This document shows positions 61,701-64,000 of a stretch of 64,000 nt of DNA, in pieces. The notes below the pieces were generated by a model. The model was not told where the DNA came from. It did not search any database and saw nothing but the letters and a program-made list of their open reading frames with translations. Source of the DNA: Rhopalosiphum padi (Eukaryota; Arthropoda; Insecta; Hemiptera; Aphididae). The translations under genes were made by a program, and so were the position numbers. Numbering within the stretch: the first letter of the stretch is position 1; the number at the start of each line of letters is the position of its first letter. The DNA is taken from assembly GCF_020882245.1 (NCBI RefSeq), contig NC_083600.1, forward strand, positions 29,264,001-29,328,000, given 5' to 3'.

Positions 61701-62170
61701 ATTTAGAATATACTAATTTTATTTTGCATTTTTTGTTTTTAATGTCATTTTTTATATTATATATTTTTGTATTTTTTGTACAATCTATAGCATTTTTTTA
61801 AAATTTTAGATTTTAGGACATTTTTTTTAGTTTTTTAGGCCATCAACATTCTATATCTAGTGATAATAATATTGACTAACCGAAAATTCAGCTCCATTTT
61901 TCAAGAGAGCCTTTTTGAATGTTTCTAATGTATCGTTCTTGAAAGCTAGGTCAATAATAAATTCAGCTAGAAATGAATACAATTTATAAATATTATATAA
62001 AACAGAATAAGTATAATAGTAATATGATAGAAAAAATATTATAAGGAAATATTAGGTTTAAATAATTATGTCTTACCCAAATCTTTGTCATTGAGTCCCA
62101 AATGGTTTTCTAATTCGGTACATATTTTCGATACTAATGACAAATGTTCTAATTTCGGTAATTCATCCAT
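55777..62170 (-). CDS. DHX8: DEAH-box splicing helicase DHX8/PRP22
   Basis: This ATPase releases spliced mRNA from the spliceosome. Eighteen exons give 3774 nt, 1257 residues (human 1220): 62170-62077, 61966-61881, 61557-61337, 61258-60791, 60677-60482, 60400-60291, 60229-60085, 60017-59847, 58918-58756, 58691-58510, 58420-58173, 58101-57576, 57491-57351, 57094-56954, 56889-56737, 56676-56351, 56263-56084, 55999-55777. All phases fit and donors begin GT. The start MDELPKLEHLSLVSKICTEL matches the family. An RS/RD region (about 134-289), an S1 domain (about 300-370, GFG-like core VDFGCFVQL), motif I GETGSGKT (about 624), DEAH (about 721) and SAT follow, then the winged-helix/ratchet and OB regions (YRPKDKQALADQKKAKF, FFRNASKKDPQEGYRTLVD) to WRISRVRRRRN. 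The DHX8-specific FDEETGILPK is present. Nothing appears broken. Confidence 0.96.
58919..59846 (-). other. 928-bp intron of DHX8
   Basis: The longest intron of the gene, between DLSP and VRIVKN. AT-rich with no internal coding sequence recognised. The other introns are mostly 55-110 bp, so it may have grown by insertion, but no element ends were identified. Confidence 0.7.
60957..61109 (-). repeat. 24-bp coding minisatellite in the DHX8 RS domain
   Basis: About six tandem 24-bp units of the type CTATCACGRCTTCTATCCCT plus CTGT encode the octapeptide RDRQRDRS on the minus strand. Units differ at only one to three positions, so the array has expanded or been homogenised recently. Confidence 0.85.
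61611..61859. mobile_element. hAT-like MITE inside DHX8 intron 2
   Basis: The left end is TAGAGTTAGGATGTTGA and the right end read inward is TAGATATAGAATGTTGA (13 of 17 match). The flanks GTGATAAT at 61603-61610 and 61860-61867 are identical, an 8-bp duplication. The 249-bp interior is rich in CATTTTTT words and has no ORF. The right duplication ends about 14 bp before the intron's donor-side edge at 61880. Confidence 0.8.
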
Positions 62171-62469
62171 AGTTATTAGATGGTATTTACTATTTAGTAT
62201 TTATAGTTTTAAAGTCAAAGGCATGATATGTTAGTTATATCATGGTCATAAGCATGAACACCGGGATAGTGAAAATGTACACCAACGGAATATTATCATT
62301 CATCAGTGAATAACAAAAATCTTGTTTTTATCAACTCATGTTTGAAAACAAATAATATAGACCGGGAGTCCCAACGTTGCGGAAACAAATTCATTTGGTT
62401 TCTGTTAGGTTGGCGTCGTGCTTATCATTGAAACGAGAGACTTTTCAATACGATTCTCAGTCAAATCAC

Positions 62470-62509
<40 letters not shown>

Positions 62510-64000
62510 GTAATTTATAATACCTACACATAAAAAATTCATATTTTATTTTTCAAATAATTGAGACTTTAGTCAATGTTATCTTTATTTCGTTTAAGTT
62601 TCCTTGTATGTTTTGTGTTTAGGGTTAATAATTAGTGTTAGTGTCAAAGTATTTATTGCGAAATTCAATAATTCGTAGATGCAGACTACCAAAAAGAAAA
62701 TTAAAATAATGAATATCAACACAGATATTATATTATCCATCGGAATTCGCCCATGAATGTAATTATGTAAGTGTATTTTTCTATTATTTCACTAATTTTT
62801 ACTATTATTGAACAAAGATAATAATGAAATAAAATCACATAGGTACCTTTATTATAGAACTCATACTTGATAGAACACAAAAATGTCTAGCACCTATATA
62901 GGTAGTCATCTATTGTTTTCCCATGTTATGTTTAATACATTCTGATAGAGTATTATTTGTTGTTTAGGTTGTTATATTGATGTAACTAAAAAGTTTTGTA
63001 AAAAGTTAAATAATTTGTTGTTAGTTTGTAGGCATGTAGTAATAAACTTCTTACCATAATTTATTACCTACTTCATAATTAGTTAGGTACATAAGTTTTA
63101 TTGTATTGTGCTCAATATTTTGGCACTTGTAATTTTGTTTAAGCAGGTAGTTGGATGATGATTGTGTTGGGAGTCAAATACAAACATATTCAGGTGTAAA
63201 TTTATTTATGTTTCAGGCGTTTGAATATATAGGTAGTTGTATTACTTTATTATTGAATTTAGTTAGGTGTCAGTGTTAGTGTAAGTACAGTATATAAAAT
63301 AATGATAACTATTTAAAAACACAATGTTTGTAGGTATCATTGACATTTTGAGTTTATTGGGTAATAGATACAAATTAATTTAAAATTATTTAGTTTCAGA
63401 GTAAAATTATCACTTAAACTTTAATTATTAACTTTTATATTTGCATCTATTGAGAAAATTATTGACCTTGTGATTTGATTATTTTAAATAAGTATTAAAA
63501 TCATAATATTTAAAAACTAAGTAGGGACTTAGCATATTTATACTAAATTCACTTTTTCTTCAAATACAATTTTTGTAATATTTAAATTTATTACAATAAC
63601 AATGATAAAGCATTAAAGTATAGCATAGGTACCTTTAACTATATATTTTAAAGTTAACCTTGACCTACATAAATAATAATGATCATAAATGATTTCATTT
63701 TCATTTATTATGGAGTAGGTATATTAAAAAGTGAATTTGCTTACATGTTTTTATTTGTCAAATAATTTAACTTCTAATTTTAAATTTAACTTATACTTTT
63801 ATTTATAGGCAAAATAATATAAGTCATTACATTATTGAACTAGTTAAATTATAAAATGTAATAGAAATATATATATATACCTATATATACACATAATTAT
63901 AACAAATAATATTTACAATATATATATATTTATTTATATATTACAATTATTATGTATTTTTATATCATTCATTTTATTTTTGTTAATGTGTTCTACAATT
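62171..64000. other. DHX8 promoter side and AT-rich intergenic DNA
   Basis: The first 250 bp upstream of the DHX8 start is somewhat GC-richer and is the presumed promoter. The rest has no recognised gene. An (ATT)n microsatellite lies at 62469-62510. Confidence 0.5.
62469..62510. repeat. (ATT)n microsatellite
   Basis: About 14 uninterrupted ATT units upstream of DHX8. Confidence 0.9.

Overview
The window looks like nuclear DNA from an aphid (Hemiptera), probably close to the pea aphid. The evidence is very AT-rich intergenic DNA with frequent TAGGTA/TACCTA words, insect-type genes with many small introns, an insect-specific odorant receptor of aphid type, and many short hAT-like and Mutator-like inverted-repeat elements. 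I saw no bacterial operon, CRISPR array, tRNA gene or intact virus.

Layout. (1) 1874-5539, minus: son of sevenless (Ras GEF), one uninterrupted 1221-codon ORF. (2) 5.5-21.5 kb: gene-poor DNA rich in mobile elements: a 0.85-kb element carrying a FLYWCH zinc-finger ORF, two hAT-like MITEs inserted back to back, a third MITE with a perfect 8-bp target-site duplication, and a decayed 5S rRNA copy. (3) 21.5-31.9 kb, plus: a Cdk5 activator (p35 family), with a CpG-rich leader and first exon, an 8.3-kb intron and a second coding exon. (4) 32-44.4 kb: AT-rich DNA with microsatellites, part of which may be a long 3' UTR. (5) 44437-46521, minus: an odorant receptor. Only the first exon shows as a long ORF, but six phase-compatible exons give a complete 421-residue protein, with a MITE in intron 3. 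(6) About 48.26-48.67 kb, minus: a CpG-rich candidate first exon for a small secreted protein. (7) 50560-51344: a non-autonomous element with about 148-bp inverted repeats and 12-bp flanking direct repeats. (8) 54242-55674, plus: the minor-spliceosome U11/U12-65K protein (RNPC3). (9) 55777-62170, minus: the spliceosomal DEAH helicase DHX8/PRP22 in 18 coding exons, tail to tail with RNPC3 with 102 bp between stop codons.

The genes are not one pathway. SOS is Ras signalling, p35 is neuronal kinase control, the receptor is chemosensory, and RNPC3 and DHX8 both serve splicing, of U12-type introns and of mRNA release respectively. All splice sites given here were worked out by hand from reading-frame phase and family conservation. 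No alignment or transcript data were available.
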